A stretch of 64,000 bases of DNA from Spongiimicrobium salis (GTDB taxonomy: Bacteria > Bacteroidota > Bacteroidia > Flavobacteriales > Flavobacteriaceae), in NCBI RefSeq assembly GCF_043678055.1, contig NZ_JBHEQA010000003.1, positions 248,001-312,000 on the forward strand, written 5' to 3'. Under the pieces are notes generated by a model that saw only the letters and a list, made by a program, of their open reading frames with translations, had not been told where the DNA came from and did not search any database. Positions 18,501-27,311 of this stretch are shown in pieces; the first letter of the stretch is position 1; the number at the start of each line of letters is the position of its first letter. A program made the translations under genes and the position numbers.

Positions 18501-21500
18501 ATAGCGTTCAGGGAACGGTATTCGACAATTCTTTTGACCCTTTGATCAATATCTTTTCCACATATATTCCAGGAGAAGTCGATCGGGTGGTCATTACCTC
18601 TGGAAAAGCAGATGGAGTAGATACACAGGCTACCATTGGTTTATATGCTTTTAGTTATTGTTTGGCTGATCCAGATGCAGATTTCGATGGAGATGGCATT
18701 CCCAACACCCTGGACTTGGATAGTGACAATGATGGAATTTTGGATGTGATAGAGGCGGGTGGATCCGACCCCGATCAAGACGGTCGTGTCGGAACAGGCT
18801 CCATAAACGACAATGATATGGATGGTTTGAGCGATGAAGTGGATACTGACGACGGTGGCACTCCCTTACCGCAACCGAACAATGATTCTTTTGGAGGCCT
18901 GGATTATTTGGATATCGATGCCGATGATGATGGCATACCTGATAATGTGGAAGCCCAACCTACCGATAACTATATCCCCCCTAGTGGTACAGGTGCAGGA
19001 ATTACCGATGCCAATGACAATGGTGTCGATGATGCCTATGAAAATGGGGGAGCTCTTGGACTCACCCCTGAAAATACAGATACTACGGATAGCCCGGATT
19101 ACATCGATGATGATTCGGACAATGACGGACTTTCGGATGAAGAAGAAGCAGGTGAAGGAACTTTTCAAGGTACAGATGCCGATAATGATGGATTGGACGA
19201 TGGCTTTGAAGCAGGGACCAACACCGATGGTCCTGATGTTAATGATAACCTAGATACTGGAGCTATTGGTACGGATAATGATGATGATGCCGACCCAGCT
19301 GAAGTAGATTTTAGAGGGGCTGTAGATTCCGATGGAGATGGTATTTCGGATATCACAGATCTGGATGATGATAACGATGGTATTCCCGATACAGAAGAAT
19401 CCGATGGAAATGATCCCAATGGAGATGAAGATGGAGATGGTATTCCCAATTATGAAGATAATTTTGATAATGGTGATGGCGGTGATGGAAGTACAACGGA
19501 TTACACGGATACTAACGGAGATGGTGTCCCGGATGTCTATGATGCTGATTTAGATGGCGTCCCCAATCATTTAGATCTGGATTCGGATAATGATGGAGTC
19601 CCTGATATTGTAGAGGCCGGAGGGGTCGATACAGATGGGGACGGTCGTATTGATTATCCAACACCTGGAGATCCAACTTCCTTGAACGATGGAAATGGAG
19701 ATGGACTGGATGATGGCATTGCTACTACCCCCCTACCTGATCCAGATACGGATAGCGATGGTCTTCCAGATCGTATAGATCGAGATGCGGATAATGATGG
19801 GATTTCCGATGCGGTGGAAGCCGGAGCCGTTGATGCCAATGGCAACGGAATTCCTGACGGATTCAACGATGCCGATGGCGATGGTTTCAACGATAATTAC
19901 GACACTGATAATGATAATGTACCAGGTACTGGAGATGGAGGTACCCCCCTACCTGATCCGAACACCGATGGAGATGGACAAAATAATCGCGTAGATCTTG
20001 ATTCGGATAATGATGGTATTCCAGATGTGATTGAAGCTGGCGGTTCGGATCCCGATCAAGATGGTAGGATTGGAACAGGGCCCATAGCAGATGTGGATAA
20101 TGATGGCTTAAGCGATATCGTAGATACAGATGACGATAATACCATGATCAATTTGGATGGTACGGGAACACCCTTGCCCACAGGTGATTTTGATGGGGAC
20201 ACTAGGCCGGATTATATCGATATTGATTCGGATAATGACGGTATTACCGATACCACGGAAGCTGGCGGTTCCGATGTTAATGGCAACGGTGAAATTGATG
20301 GTTTCACAGATGCCAACAATGATGGATTGGACGATGCTACGGCAACTACCCCCCTCCCCATTCCAAATACGGATAACAATGCTACGGATGGGCCTGACTA
20401 TTTAGATATTGATGCCGATGATGACGGTATTGTGGACAATATTGAAGGACAATCCACAGCAGATTACACCCCGCCTTTGGATATGGATACGGATATGGAC
20501 GGATTGGACGATGCCTACGATACCGATGATGGAGGTACTGCCATAATTCCTGAAAATACGGATCAAATGGATGCACCTGATTACTTGGACATGGATTCCG
20601 ATAATGATGGTATCGATGATATTATAGAAGGATGGGATATTGATGGAGATGGTACTCCGGAAACCATTCCGGCCAATGCCGATGCAGATAATGACGGATT
20701 GGACGATGCCTTTGATACGGACGATGCCGACAACGATCCCACCAATGGGCAGGTTCCTACGGACTTCCCCGATGTACAACTTCCAGGAGGAGATCGGGAT
20801 TGGAGGCAAGGCTTGGATAGCGATGGTGATGGTATTGATGATGATATAGATCTGGATGCCGATAATGATGGGATTCCCGATATTGATGAATCTGATGGCA
20901 ACGACCCCTATGGAGATGAAGATGGAGATGGAATCCCCAATTGGGAAGATACCACAGATGATGGCGATGCCGGAGATGGAAGTACAACAGATTATACAGA
21001 CAATGACGGCAATGGTATTCCGGATGTATACGATACGGATGGAGATGGCATTCCAAATCATTTAGACCTGGATTCGGACAATGATGGTATTCCTGATATC
21101 ATTGAAGCAGGGGGAACGGATACCGATGGTGATGGACGTATTGACTATCCCGTCCCTGGAGACCCTACTTCCTTGAATGATGGAAATGGGGATGGATTGG
21201 ACGATGATATCGCCACTACCCCTTTGGAAGACCCGGATTCCGATGGAGACGGTGTGGCAGATCGTGTAGATCTTGACTCGGACAATGACGGTATTCCAGA
21301 TGTTGTCGAAGCTGGTGGCACGGATACCGATGGTGATGGTGTTTTGGATGGTTTTGTCGATGCCGACAATGATGGTTTCAATGACCTTGTAGATGCAGAT
21401 AATGATACGATTCCAGGGCAAAATGATGGTGGCACTCCTTTGCCTAATCCCGATTCGGATAGCGATGGTGTAGACGATCGTATTGATATTGACTCAGATA

Positions 21501-23116
21501 ATGATGGGATTCCTGATGTTACCGAGGCCGGTGGCCCGGATCCAGATCAGGACGGTAGAATTGGAACAGGTCCAATTACGGATGCCGATGGAGATGGTTT
21601 TGATGATAACATTGATACAGATGACAATACTACTCCTGCTCCTTTAGACGGTACAGGAACACCCTTACCTACCGATGATTTTGACAATGACGGCAGGCCC
21701 AATCATCTTGATATAGATGCGGATAATGATGGTATTACAGATGCTACCGAAGCCGGCGGTACTGATACCGATGGCAATGGTGAAATTGATGGTTTTATAG
21801 ATGCCGATGGCGATGGATGGGACGATAATACTACAACAAACCCCTTGCCCATTCCCAATACGGACAATAACATGAATGATGGGCCCGATTATTTGGATAT
21901 TGATGCCGATGATGATGGTATTGTAGACAATATTGAAGGACAATCCACAGCGGATTACACCCCTCCTTTGAATATGGATACGGATATGGACGGCTTGGAC
22001 GATGCCTATGATACCGATAATGGAGGAACAGCCGTTATTCCTGAAAATACTGATCAAACCGATGTACCCGATTATTTGGACAGGGATACGGACAATGATG
22101 GTATTGACGATATTATAGAAGGATGGGATACCGATGGAGATGGTACAGCAGAAACCACACCATTGGGCACCGATGCCGATAATGATGGTTTGGACGATGC
22201 CTTTGATACGGATGACGCAGATAATGATTCTACCAATGGACAAACCCCTATTGATTTCCCCGATGTACAACTACCAGGAGACGATCGGGATTGGAGACAA
22301 GGTTTGGATAGTGACGGGGATGGTGTGACCGATGATCAAGAAATCACAGATGGTACGGACCCCAATGACCCTTGTAGCTTCTTGGAAGCAAGTATTAGTC
22401 TGCCGCAAACTGGGGCCTTCCTTCTTGCCGATTGTGATGGGGATGGTGTTACCAACGGAGACGAACTATCTGGACCAGATGGCGACCCTAACACGCCTGA
22501 GGACAATACGGATCCTTTTGACCCTTGTAGTTTTGACATCAATAGTATTACGCTAGCGCAAACAGGAGATTATCTTTTAGCAGATTGTGATGGGGATGGT
22601 GTTACGAATGGACAGGAGATCACCGATGGAACAAATCCTGAAGACCCTTGCGATTTTGTCCGGGACAATGTGACTTTGCCGCAGACAGGAGATTATCTTT
22701 TGGTGGATTGCGATGGCGATCAAATCTCCAACGGACAGGAGATTTTGGATGGCACCGACCCAGATGACCCCTGTGATTCCATAGGAGGTACGCCTCCGGC
22801 CGGGTCCAATTGTACCATTGAAATTGAAAATCCGATCATTACCCCAAATGGGGATAATGTCAATGATGAGTTCATAATCCCCAATATCGAACTATTTCCC
22901 AACAATACCGTTGAAATTTATAATCGCTGGGGCGTATTGGTGTTCCAAACCTCAGGATATAACAATAACACTAATGTTTTCAGAGGCTTCTCCAACGGTA
23001 GAGCAACCATAAGTCAGAATGAAGGTTTGCCAGTGGGCGTTTATTTTTATATCGTCAAATATGTAGACGGCAATCAGACCCGAACCGTGAATGGATATTT
23101 ATATGTTAATCGTTAA
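15551..23116 (+). CDS. Giant calcium-repeat surface adhesin with T9SS type B sorting domain
   Basis: 2521 residues. A signal peptide (about 1-29, ending AFGQ) is followed by a beta-rich N-terminal domain (about 30-245) and an Ig/cadherin-like domain (about 265-375). From about 377 to 2420 the protein is dominated by thrombospondin type 3-like acidic repeats of the form DSDNDGIPD, DTDGDG and DADNDGLDD, which bind calcium. Two homologous Cys-bounded beta domains (about 402-590 and 849-1035) interrupt them. Cys-flanked repeats lie near 2270-2410. The C-terminus (about 2425-2521, NPIITPNGDNVNDEF through YLYVNR) is a T9SS type B (gliding-motility-associated) domain for secretion and surface attachment. 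The next genes encode PorP/SprF and OmpA proteins. Adhesion is inferred from architecture. Confidence 0.95.
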   Translation: MKICTIFPKFRIHISICLFFLALTTAFGQTTPTFAGTQGPTLLSGTDRTTGARYLYTNVALNVNGGTINADAVLSIIEVNNITIDNVDTALGVDNRFEPSTTTTAAGGYVEWEILFVESGTASATENGAPILIDSYTLEAIDVDGQEFFEVLVPDSFTIEGGNSPVPAACPQPSNATDNSVGCPSDLVASVNGDFIRFQSDADFSQGVLTARTEYIVSVTYNNVSRVRFRNGQSIVGNSRQNSISFLGEVNFINPLTVPVNTPPVVIDNSGGQMIQNVTPNISRNVLNGSSDAEGNIDLATVILIDPNDSSNTAVAGGTLIVPGVGSYALDALGNVIFTPVPTFSGEAVVNFRVEDTAAASSNIAALRIVVFANADGDGLLDAEDTDDDNDGIPDSEEDTNCLLVTDLNTPNFTENTNLVSGGATGTATLNGLDAGVINFSASVGGTATWNGGIQIQNNPAVGDFIFAQPQNTDNTGTANVATYVFDFTTPISNFTFVLGGLNNDDEVSITASIGGTPIPIDAQNFSGLDAGIVVTGNSVRGTTFDNDPNPLINLFTTTIFGAVDQVIITSGKANNNNGNVTVGMYSFGYCTGSDGPADFDNDGIPNSQDLDSDNDGILDVIEAGGSDPDNDGIIGSGVITDTDGDGLSDIVDPDDSGTPLPLPNTDSNTGDQADFLDIDADDDGIPDNVEAQPTDTYIPPSGSGSGITDVNENGVDDVYENGGNIGLTPENTDGSLPTSDTIPDYLDDDSDNDGFDDVDEANQGTFSNTDTDNDGLDDGFEGGNANDPEDVNDELDTGAIATENDDDLDPSEVDFRADSDADDDGIIDNVDLDDDNDGIPDVDEAVTCLTTTDLNSPGFALNTNFATGPTTPVVLNGLDNGTFDFTAEVSGTATWDNGVQIQNNAAIGDYIFLQPENTDDTTTPNVAIYTFDFPAPVRNFSFVTGGLNNNDRVTITAFIGGVPIPLTEDNFSGLDTGVFSDGNSVQGTVFDNSFDPLINIFSTYIPGEVDRVVITSGKADGVDTQATIGLYAFSYCLADPDADFDGDGIPNTLDLDSDNDGILDVIEAGGSDPDQDGRVGTGSINDNDMDGLSDEVDTDDGGTPLPQPNNDSFGGLDYLDIDADDDGIPDNVEAQPTDNYIPPSGTGAGITDANDNGVDDAYENGGALGLTPENTDTTDSPDYIDDDSDNDGLSDEEEAGEGTFQGTDADNDGLDDGFEAGTNTDGPDVNDNLDTGAIGTDNDDDADPAEVDFRGAVDSDGDGISDITDLDDDNDGIPDTEESDGNDPNGDEDGDGIPNYEDNFDNGDGGDGSTTDYTDTNGDGVPDVYDADLDGVPNHLDLDSDNDGVPDIVEAGGVDTDGDGRIDYPTPGDPTSLNDGNGDGLDDGIATTPLPDPDTDSDGLPDRIDRDADNDGISDAVEAGAVDANGNGIPDGFNDADGDGFNDNYDTDNDNVPGTGDGGTPLPDPNTDGDGQNNRVDLDSDNDGIPDVIEAGGSDPDQDGRIGTGPIADVDNDGLSDIVDTDDDNTMINLDGTGTPLPTGDFDGDTRPDYIDIDSDNDGITDTTEAGGSDVNGNGEIDGFTDANNDGLDDATATTPLPIPNTDNNATDGPDYLDIDADDDGIVDNIEGQSTADYTPPLDMDTDMDGLDDAYDTDDGGTAIIPENTDQMDAPDYLDMDSDNDGIDDIIEGWDIDGDGTPETIPANADADNDGLDDAFDTDDADNDPTNGQVPTDFPDVQLPGGDRDWRQGLDSDGDGIDDDIDLDADNDGIPDIDESDGNDPYGDEDGDGIPNWEDTTDDGDAGDGSTTDYTDNDGNGIPDVYDTDGDGIPNHLDLDSDNDGIPDIIEAGGTDTDGDGRIDYPVPGDPTSLNDGNGDGLDDDIATTPLEDPDSDGDGVADRVDLDSDNDGIPDVVEAGGTDTDGDGVLDGFVDADNDGFNDLVDADNDTIPGQNDGGTPLPNPDSDSDGVDDRIDIDSDNDGIPDVTEAGGPDPDQDGRIGTGPITDADGDGFDDNIDTDDNTTPAPLDGTGTPLPTDDFDNDGRPNHLDIDADNDGITDATEAGGTDTDGNGEIDGFIDADGDGWDDNTTTNPLPIPNTDNNMNDGPDYLDIDADDDGIVDNIEGQSTADYTPPLNMDTDMDGLDDAYDTDNGGTAVIPENTDQTDVPDYLDRDTDNDGIDDIIEGWDTDGDGTAETTPLGTDADNDGLDDAFDTDDADNDSTNGQTPIDFPDVQLPGDDRDWRQGLDSDGDGVTDDQEITDGTDPNDPCSFLEASISLPQTGAFLLADCDGDGVTNGDELSGPDGDPNTPEDNTDPFDPCSFDINSITLAQTGDYLLADCDGDGVTNGQEITDGTNPEDPCDFVRDNVTLPQTGDYLLVDCDGDQISNGQEILDGTDPDDPCDSIGGTPPAGSNCTIEIENPIITPNGDNVNDEFIIPNIELFPNNTVEIYNRWGVLVFQTSGYNNNTNVFRGFSNGRATISQNEGLPVGVYFYIVKYVDGNQTRTVNGYLYVNR
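16733..19387 (+). repeat. Imperfect tandem duplication A within the adhesin (about 1341 + 1314 bp)
   Basis: Matching landmarks recur at 16733, 18074 and 19388 (the Asp codon after GIP that precedes the acidic SEE/VDE/TEE triplet). This gives unit A1 of 1341 bp and unit A2 of 1314 bp. Each of the two units has a Cys-bounded beta domain (CLLVTDLNTPNF... versus CLTTTDLNSPGF...) followed by a run of calcium-type repeats. The end of A2 overlaps the start of unit B1. Confidence 0.8.
19325..20815 (+). repeat. Adhesin long repeat B1 (1491 bp)
   Basis: First copy of an exactly 497-codon unit, starting at the DSDGDG codon run at 19325 and ending before the equivalent run at 20816. It contains SDGNDP, PTSLNDGNGDGLDD, GTGTPLPTGDF, ADYTPPLDMDTDMDG and DFPDVQLPGGDRDWRQGL blocks, each matched in copy B2. 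Confidence 0.88.
20816..22306 (+). repeat. Adhesin long repeat B2 (1491 bp)
   Basis: Second copy, the same length to the base as B1. The landmark codons at 19325, 20816 and 22307 are spaced 1491 and 1491 bp, and internal landmarks (for example 20471 and 21962) keep the same offset. In the stretch 20403-20475 against 21894-21966 only about five bases differ, so the duplication is recent or is kept similar by recombination. Confidence 0.88.
22367..22777 (+). repeat. Cys-flanked DPC...DCDGDG short repeats of the adhesin
   Basis: Asp-Pro-Cys codons start at 22367, 22520, 22643 and 22766, giving units of 51, 41 and 41 residues. Each unit runs from DPC through L(P/A)QTG.(F/Y)LL.DCDGD to NG.E. The two Cys per unit suggest disulfide-pinned calcium loops next to the sorting domain. 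Confidence 0.8.
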
Positions 23117-23122
23117 TCACAA

Positions 23123-24070
23123 ATGAAAAGTCAAAAACGCATGAAAAAATATATCATTATTGTCTTATTGGCCATCATTGCCGTTGAAACGGTTAACGCG
23201 CAACAAGATCCGCAGTATACGCAGTATATGTACAATACCCTGGTGGTAAACCCTGCCTATGCGGGATCAAGAGGGGTATTGAGCATCAACGGCCTATACC
23301 GTTCCCAATGGGTGGGATTGGAAGGGGCTCCCGAAACCCAAACCATTAGTTTTCACAGTCCGGTTTCAAAACGCGTGGGTATAGGACTTTCTTTAGTGAA
23401 CGATGAAATTGGGGAAGGCACTCGACAAGAAACCTATATCGATGCTGCCTTTTCGTATACTGTACCTACATCAGACACCGGAAAGTTATCCTTTGGATTG
23501 AAAGTGGGGGGTGAAATTCTCAATGTAGATTTTTCCCGATTGGCCAATGTGGGCATTGAAACCAATTTGACCAATGTTGATCGGAAATTCTCTCCCAATT
23601 TTGGGGCAGGAGTCTACTATCATACCAATAAATTCTATGCAGGTCTATCGGTTCCCAACATTCTGGAAACAGAACATTTTGACGATTCTGGACTTACCAA
23701 TTCCTTTTTGGCATCAGAACGCATTAATTGGTATCTCATTACGGGATACGTGTTTGACCTCAACCCCAATCTAAAATTTAAGCCTGCCGTATTATTCAAA
23801 GCGGTCAATGGAGCTCCTTTACAAGCCGATCTATCTGCCAATTTTTTATTGAAAAATAAATTCAGTTTCGGTGCTGCTTATCGTTGGGATGCTGCTTTTA
23901 GTGCCTTGTTGGGTTTCCAACTTACCGATCAATTGAATATAGGTTTGGCCTATGACCGTGAAATTACAGAGTTGGGAGATACCGCTTTCAACGATGGTTC
24001 CTTTGAGGTCTTCTTGAGATATGAATTGTTCACCAGATACAAAAAAGTAATAACGCCAAGGTTCTTTTAA
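23123..24070 (+). CDS. PorP/SprF family type IX secretion system outer-membrane protein
   Basis: The 315-residue product starts with a signal peptide (the more likely start may be ATG 23141, MKKYIIIVLLAIIAVETVNAQ). It has the family head QQDPQYTQYMYNTLVVNPAYAGSRG and ends FLRYELFTRYKKVITPRFF, compatible with an outer-membrane beta-barrel. SprF-type proteins are needed for surface display of a specific partner adhesin, as known for SprB/SprF. The gene begins 7 bp after the adhesin stop codon, so a dedicated partnership with the 2521-residue protein is likely. It is followed 11 bp later by an OmpA-family gene. Confidence 0.93.
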   Translation: MKSQKRMKKYIIIVLLAIIAVETVNAQQDPQYTQYMYNTLVVNPAYAGSRGVLSINGLYRSQWVGLEGAPETQTISFHSPVSKRVGIGLSLVNDEIGEGTRQETYIDAAFSYTVPTSDTGKLSFGLKVGGEILNVDFSRLANVGIETNLTNVDRKFSPNFGAGVYYHTNKFYAGLSVPNILETEHFDDSGLTNSFLASERINWYLITGYVFDLNPNLKFKPAVLFKAVNGAPLQADLSANFLLKNKFSFGAAYRWDAAFSALLGFQLTDQLNIGLAYDREITELGDTAFNDGSFEVFLRYELFTRYKKVITPRFF

Positions 24071-24080
24071 GCAAAATAGC

Positions 24081-26021
24081 ATGAAAAAATATATGTATTC
24101 TATGTTCATCGGGTTGTTGTTTTCCGCAGCGCTAATGAACGCACAAGACAAGAAAACAAGAAAAGCAGATAGAACCTTTGATCAATATGCCTATACGGAT
24201 GCCATTGTATCCTATGAGACATTGGTAGAACAAGGGTATGATTCCGAAACGATCTACAAACGATTGGGAGATGCCAATTACCTCAACGCCAACTATGACG
24301 AGGCTGCTGATTGGTATGGGAAACTTTTTGATGTAGAAGGGCATGTCATGGAAACGGAGTATATGTATCGCTATGCACAAACGCTAAAGTCCCTTAAAAA
24401 ATATGACGAATCCAATACATGGATGGAGCGTTTTAGGATGTCACAAAAAGAGGATACCCGGGGCACGCTATACCAAAGGAACCTAGATTATCTGGAGGTC
24501 ATTGAGAACAATTCAGGCAGGTATACTCTTAAAAAATTGGGTGTCAATTCAAAAGCATCCGATTTTGCACCTGCATTCCATGGTGAAGAAATTGTATTCT
24601 CTACCGCAAGGGATACCGGTATTGTAAGGCGAGCTGTTCATGCATGGAACGGGCAATCCTTTCTAAATTTGTATAAGGCCCCAGTCGCCCCGGATGGTAG
24701 TTTAGGGGAAGCTTCCAAATTTCCTAGACTGAACAAAAAAACACATGAATCCTCCACCGCCTTGACCAAAGATGGGAAAACACTCTATTTTACAAGAAAC
24801 AATTCAAAAAACAATAGTTTTAAAAGGGATGAAAAAGGCGTAAGTCGATTGAAAATTTACAAAGCCACCTTGGTCGACGGCAAATGGACCGATATCGCTC
24901 CGCTTCCCTTTAACAGTGATGCCTATTCCGTAGCACATCCTAGTTTGAGTCCCGACGAAAAAAGATTGTATTTTGTCTCAGATATGCCAGGAAGTATTGG
25001 AGATTCCGATATCTTCATGGTAGAGATACTTGCGAACGGTACTTTTGGCACTCCAACAAACCTTGGTTCAAAAATCAATACCAAGAGCAAGGAGACCTTT
25101 CCCTATGTTACCGCATCCAATGTACTGTATTTTGCTTCAGATGGACGTCCTGGCCTAGGAGGCTTGGATATCTATGCCATGAAATTAGAAGATCTTGACA
25201 ATCCGTATATCGTAAACGTTGGGAAACCGATAAATACCGAAGAAGATGATTTTTCCTTTATCATTGATGAAACAAGTGGTCGCGGTTACTTTGCCTCTAA
25301 CAGAACAGGGGGGCAAGGCAGTGACGACATCTATGGTTTTAAGGAAGAAACTCCGATAGATTTAGAGTGCAATACCACAGTGGATGGTGTAGTGGTGGAC
25401 AAAGAAGACCAAACTCCCTTGCAGAATGCCAAAGTGGCCATTCTTGATGGTGATGGTACTCTCATTGCAGAAACGACCTCCGATACCGATGGATCGTTTA
25501 GTTTGGAAGGAAATTGTAAAGATGGGCAATATCGCGTGTTGACCCTTAAGGAAGAATATAATGATGGAACCGAAAGCTATACTGTCATTGATGCCAATAA
25601 CACTTCCGGGCTTATCATTTCCATGGAAAAAACCATTAAAAAGGCTCAAGAAGGAGAAGATCTGATCGCCTTTCTTGGTTTAAAACCCGTTCATTTTGAT
25701 TTGGATAAGTCAAATATCCGACCAGATGCTGCAGAAATCATGGATCAAATTGTACAATACCTGAACCAATTCCCAGATTTGCGTATTGAAGTACGTTCCC
25801 ATACCGATGTGAGGGCAAGTGCGGCTTATAACGACAGGCTTTCAAAGGAAAGAGCCGAAGCAACCATGGCTCATTTAATAGCACATGGCATTGCAGATGA
25901 ACGACTTAGCGGACGTGGTTTAGGGGAAAGTGAATTGCTGAACGATTGTACATCTTCATCCAAATGTTCGGATGAGAGACATCAAGAAAATCGAAGATCT
26001 GAATTTATTGTGGTCCAATAG
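24081..26021 (+). CDS. OmpA-family envelope protein with TPR, PD40 and Cna-B-like domains (PorE/SprE-type neighbour of T9SS adhesin)
   Basis: 646 residues. A signal peptide ends LMNAQ (about 21). TPR-like helices (about 25-135), a WD40-like/PD40 propeller (about 165-430, with SLSPDEKRLYFVSDMPG and VLYFASDGRPGLGGLDIY), a carboxypeptidase-regulatory/Cna-B-like domain (about 435-510) and a C-terminal OmpA peptidoglycan-binding domain (about 530-646, HFDLDKSNIRPDA, RSHTDVRASAAYNDRLS) follow. The architecture matches proteins that link T9SS outer-membrane parts to peptidoglycan. It is the third gene of the adhesin-PorP/SprF-OmpA module, with an 11-bp gap. Confidence 0.92.
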   Translation: MKKYMYSMFIGLLFSAALMNAQDKKTRKADRTFDQYAYTDAIVSYETLVEQGYDSETIYKRLGDANYLNANYDEAADWYGKLFDVEGHVMETEYMYRYAQTLKSLKKYDESNTWMERFRMSQKEDTRGTLYQRNLDYLEVIENNSGRYTLKKLGVNSKASDFAPAFHGEEIVFSTARDTGIVRRAVHAWNGQSFLNLYKAPVAPDGSLGEASKFPRLNKKTHESSTALTKDGKTLYFTRNNSKNNSFKRDEKGVSRLKIYKATLVDGKWTDIAPLPFNSDAYSVAHPSLSPDEKRLYFVSDMPGSIGDSDIFMVEILANGTFGTPTNLGSKINTKSKETFPYVTASNVLYFASDGRPGLGGLDIYAMKLEDLDNPYIVNVGKPINTEEDDFSFIIDETSGRGYFASNRTGGQGSDDIYGFKEETPIDLECNTTVDGVVVDKEDQTPLQNAKVAILDGDGTLIAETTSDTDGSFSLEGNCKDGQYRVLTLKEEYNDGTESYTVIDANNTSGLIISMEKTIKKAQEGEDLIAFLGLKPVHFDLDKSNIRPDAAEIMDQIVQYLNQFPDLRIEVRSHTDVRASAAYNDRLSKERAEATMAHLIAHGIADERLSGRGLGESELLNDCTSSSKCSDERHQENRRSEFIVVQ

Positions 26022-26117
26022 AACCCCTAGTAAGTCTGATGTTTACATCAAAAAATCAAAGCTTAGGTGTTAAAAAATAAATCAATGATCTGTTCGAGGA
26101 AAACCACAAAAGTGCCG

Positions 26118-26125
26118 TAATTTTG
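26118..26125 (+). promoter_or_regulatory. Promoter -7 element for the heme A synthase gene
   Basis: TAATTTTG at 26118-26125 matches TAnnTTTG, 28 bp before ATG 26153. A TTCG at 26093-26096 lies 21 bp upstream as a possible degenerate -33. Confidence 0.55.
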
Positions 26126-26152
26126 TAGTACTTTCTCTAGCAATCATTTTTT

Positions 26153-27178
26153 ATGGAAAACAACTTCCTTAAGGCCGCAAAAATTTCATTGGTATTGGTG
26201 TACCTGGTCATTATTGCAGGTGCTGTGGTTCGTATGACTGGCAGTGGTATGGGATGCCCAGATTGGCCTAAATGTTTTGGATATTATATCCCTCCTACCG
26301 AAGCATCAACCTTGGAATGGGAAGCGAATAGAAGCTATCTGAAAGGTCAGGTTATTATCCTTAACGAATCCTTATGGGTTGCCAAAAGCGATTTTACCAC
26401 GTCCACTTCCTATGATGCCACGCTTTGGGAGGCGTATACAAAGCACGATTATGCCATTTTTAATGTTTGGCATACCTGGATCGAATATATTAATCGGCTT
26501 TTCGGTGCCTTGGCAGGTTTGGCCACCTTGGCGCTGGCCATAATGTCTTTTCGCTTTTTTAAGAAAAGAAAAAAGATCGTGCTATTATCCTGGCTCATTG
26601 TATTTGCCATGGGATTCCAGGCCTGGTTGGGCGCTACGGTAGTATACTCGCTCTTAGCCCCAGTCAAGATCACTTTGCATATGGTCATGGCCTTAGCTAT
26701 TGTTGCTTTATTGTTGTACCTGATTCATACGACCAAAACCGATAAAAAGCTCTTCATCCATGATGCTTTAACCAGCAACCTCTTGTTTCTGGCCCTCTTG
26801 TTAACCCTTGTTCAAATTATTTTTGGCACCCAAGTCAGGCAATTTGTAGACCATCAGGTAGACCTTGTGGGTGAACATTCAAAAAATTTATGGCTTCAAA
26901 AACCGGCAATTTCATTTTATATTCATCGCTCTTTTTCAGTTCTTGTGGTTGCCCTGAATCTCTTTTTAGCATATCGAATAGCCAAATTAAACCTTGGATA
27001 TGGCAAGATAAAATGGGTGCTGGCATGTATCGCCATAGAAGTATTTAGTGGCATATTAATGTATTATGTGGATTTCCCATTTGGCACACAACCTTTACAT
27101 TTAATCTTAGCTTCCCTCCTCTTTGCATTACAGTTTTATCTAGTATTGGAAGCGTTAACTTCAAAAAAGGAAGTTTAA
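26153..27178 (+). CDS. ctaA: Heme A synthase (COX15/CtaA family)
   Basis: The 341-residue polytopic membrane protein has about eight helices. It begins FLKAAKISLVLVYLVIIAGAVVRMTGSGMGCPDWPKCFG, the characteristic first helix and Cys-containing loop. Heme-ligand histidines are seen at WHTWIEYINRLFG, LHMVMAL and YIHRSFSVL. A 40-residue insertion after the first helix (EWEANRSYLKGQ...WEAYTK) is typical of Bacteroidota members. It converts heme O to heme A for cytochrome oxidase. It has its own promoter and stands apart from oxidase genes. Confidence 0.93.
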   Translation: MENNFLKAAKISLVLVYLVIIAGAVVRMTGSGMGCPDWPKCFGYYIPPTEASTLEWEANRSYLKGQVIILNESLWVAKSDFTTSTSYDATLWEAYTKHDYAIFNVWHTWIEYINRLFGALAGLATLALAIMSFRFFKKRKKIVLLSWLIVFAMGFQAWLGATVVYSLLAPVKITLHMVMALAIVALLLYLIHTTKTDKKLFIHDALTSNLLFLALLLTLVQIIFGTQVRQFVDHQVDLVGEHSKNLWLQKPAISFYIHRSFSVLVVALNLFLAYRIAKLNLGYGKIKWVLACIAIEVFSGILMYYVDFPFGTQPLHLILASLLFALQFYLVLEALTSKKEV

Positions 27179-27283
27179 GGGATAAACTTCAGATGACAGA
27201 CTTCAAAGAATACTGATTTTCATTGGGATAGCAAATTGTTAATTTATCTTAATGTTTAAATCGATCTGCTGCCCAAAACTTTG

Positions 27284-27291
27284 TAACTTTG
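27284..27291 (+). promoter_or_regulatory. Promoter -7 element for gene 27312
   Basis: TAACTTTG at 27284-27291 matches TAnnTTTG, 20 bp before ATG 27312. Confidence 0.55.
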
Positions 27292-27311
27292 TGGCACCTA
27301 AACCTAGGTAA

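Noticed and set aside
20402..21061. 219-residue minus-strand ORF (and several similar ones) across the adhesin
   Set aside because: These are shadows created by the GAT/GGT-rich repeats read in reverse; they are low-complexity Ile or Ser-rich and have no start signals.
16680..22306. Possible CRISPR or satellite array because of regular short repeats
   Set aside because: The repeats are in frame, encode DxDxDG-type calcium loops and have no constant spacer length; they belong to the coding sequence.
26037..26050. Hairpin TGATGT-TT-ACATCA after the OmpA gene as a terminator
   Set aside because: The stem is only 6 bp with a 2-base loop and no T run; too weak to call.
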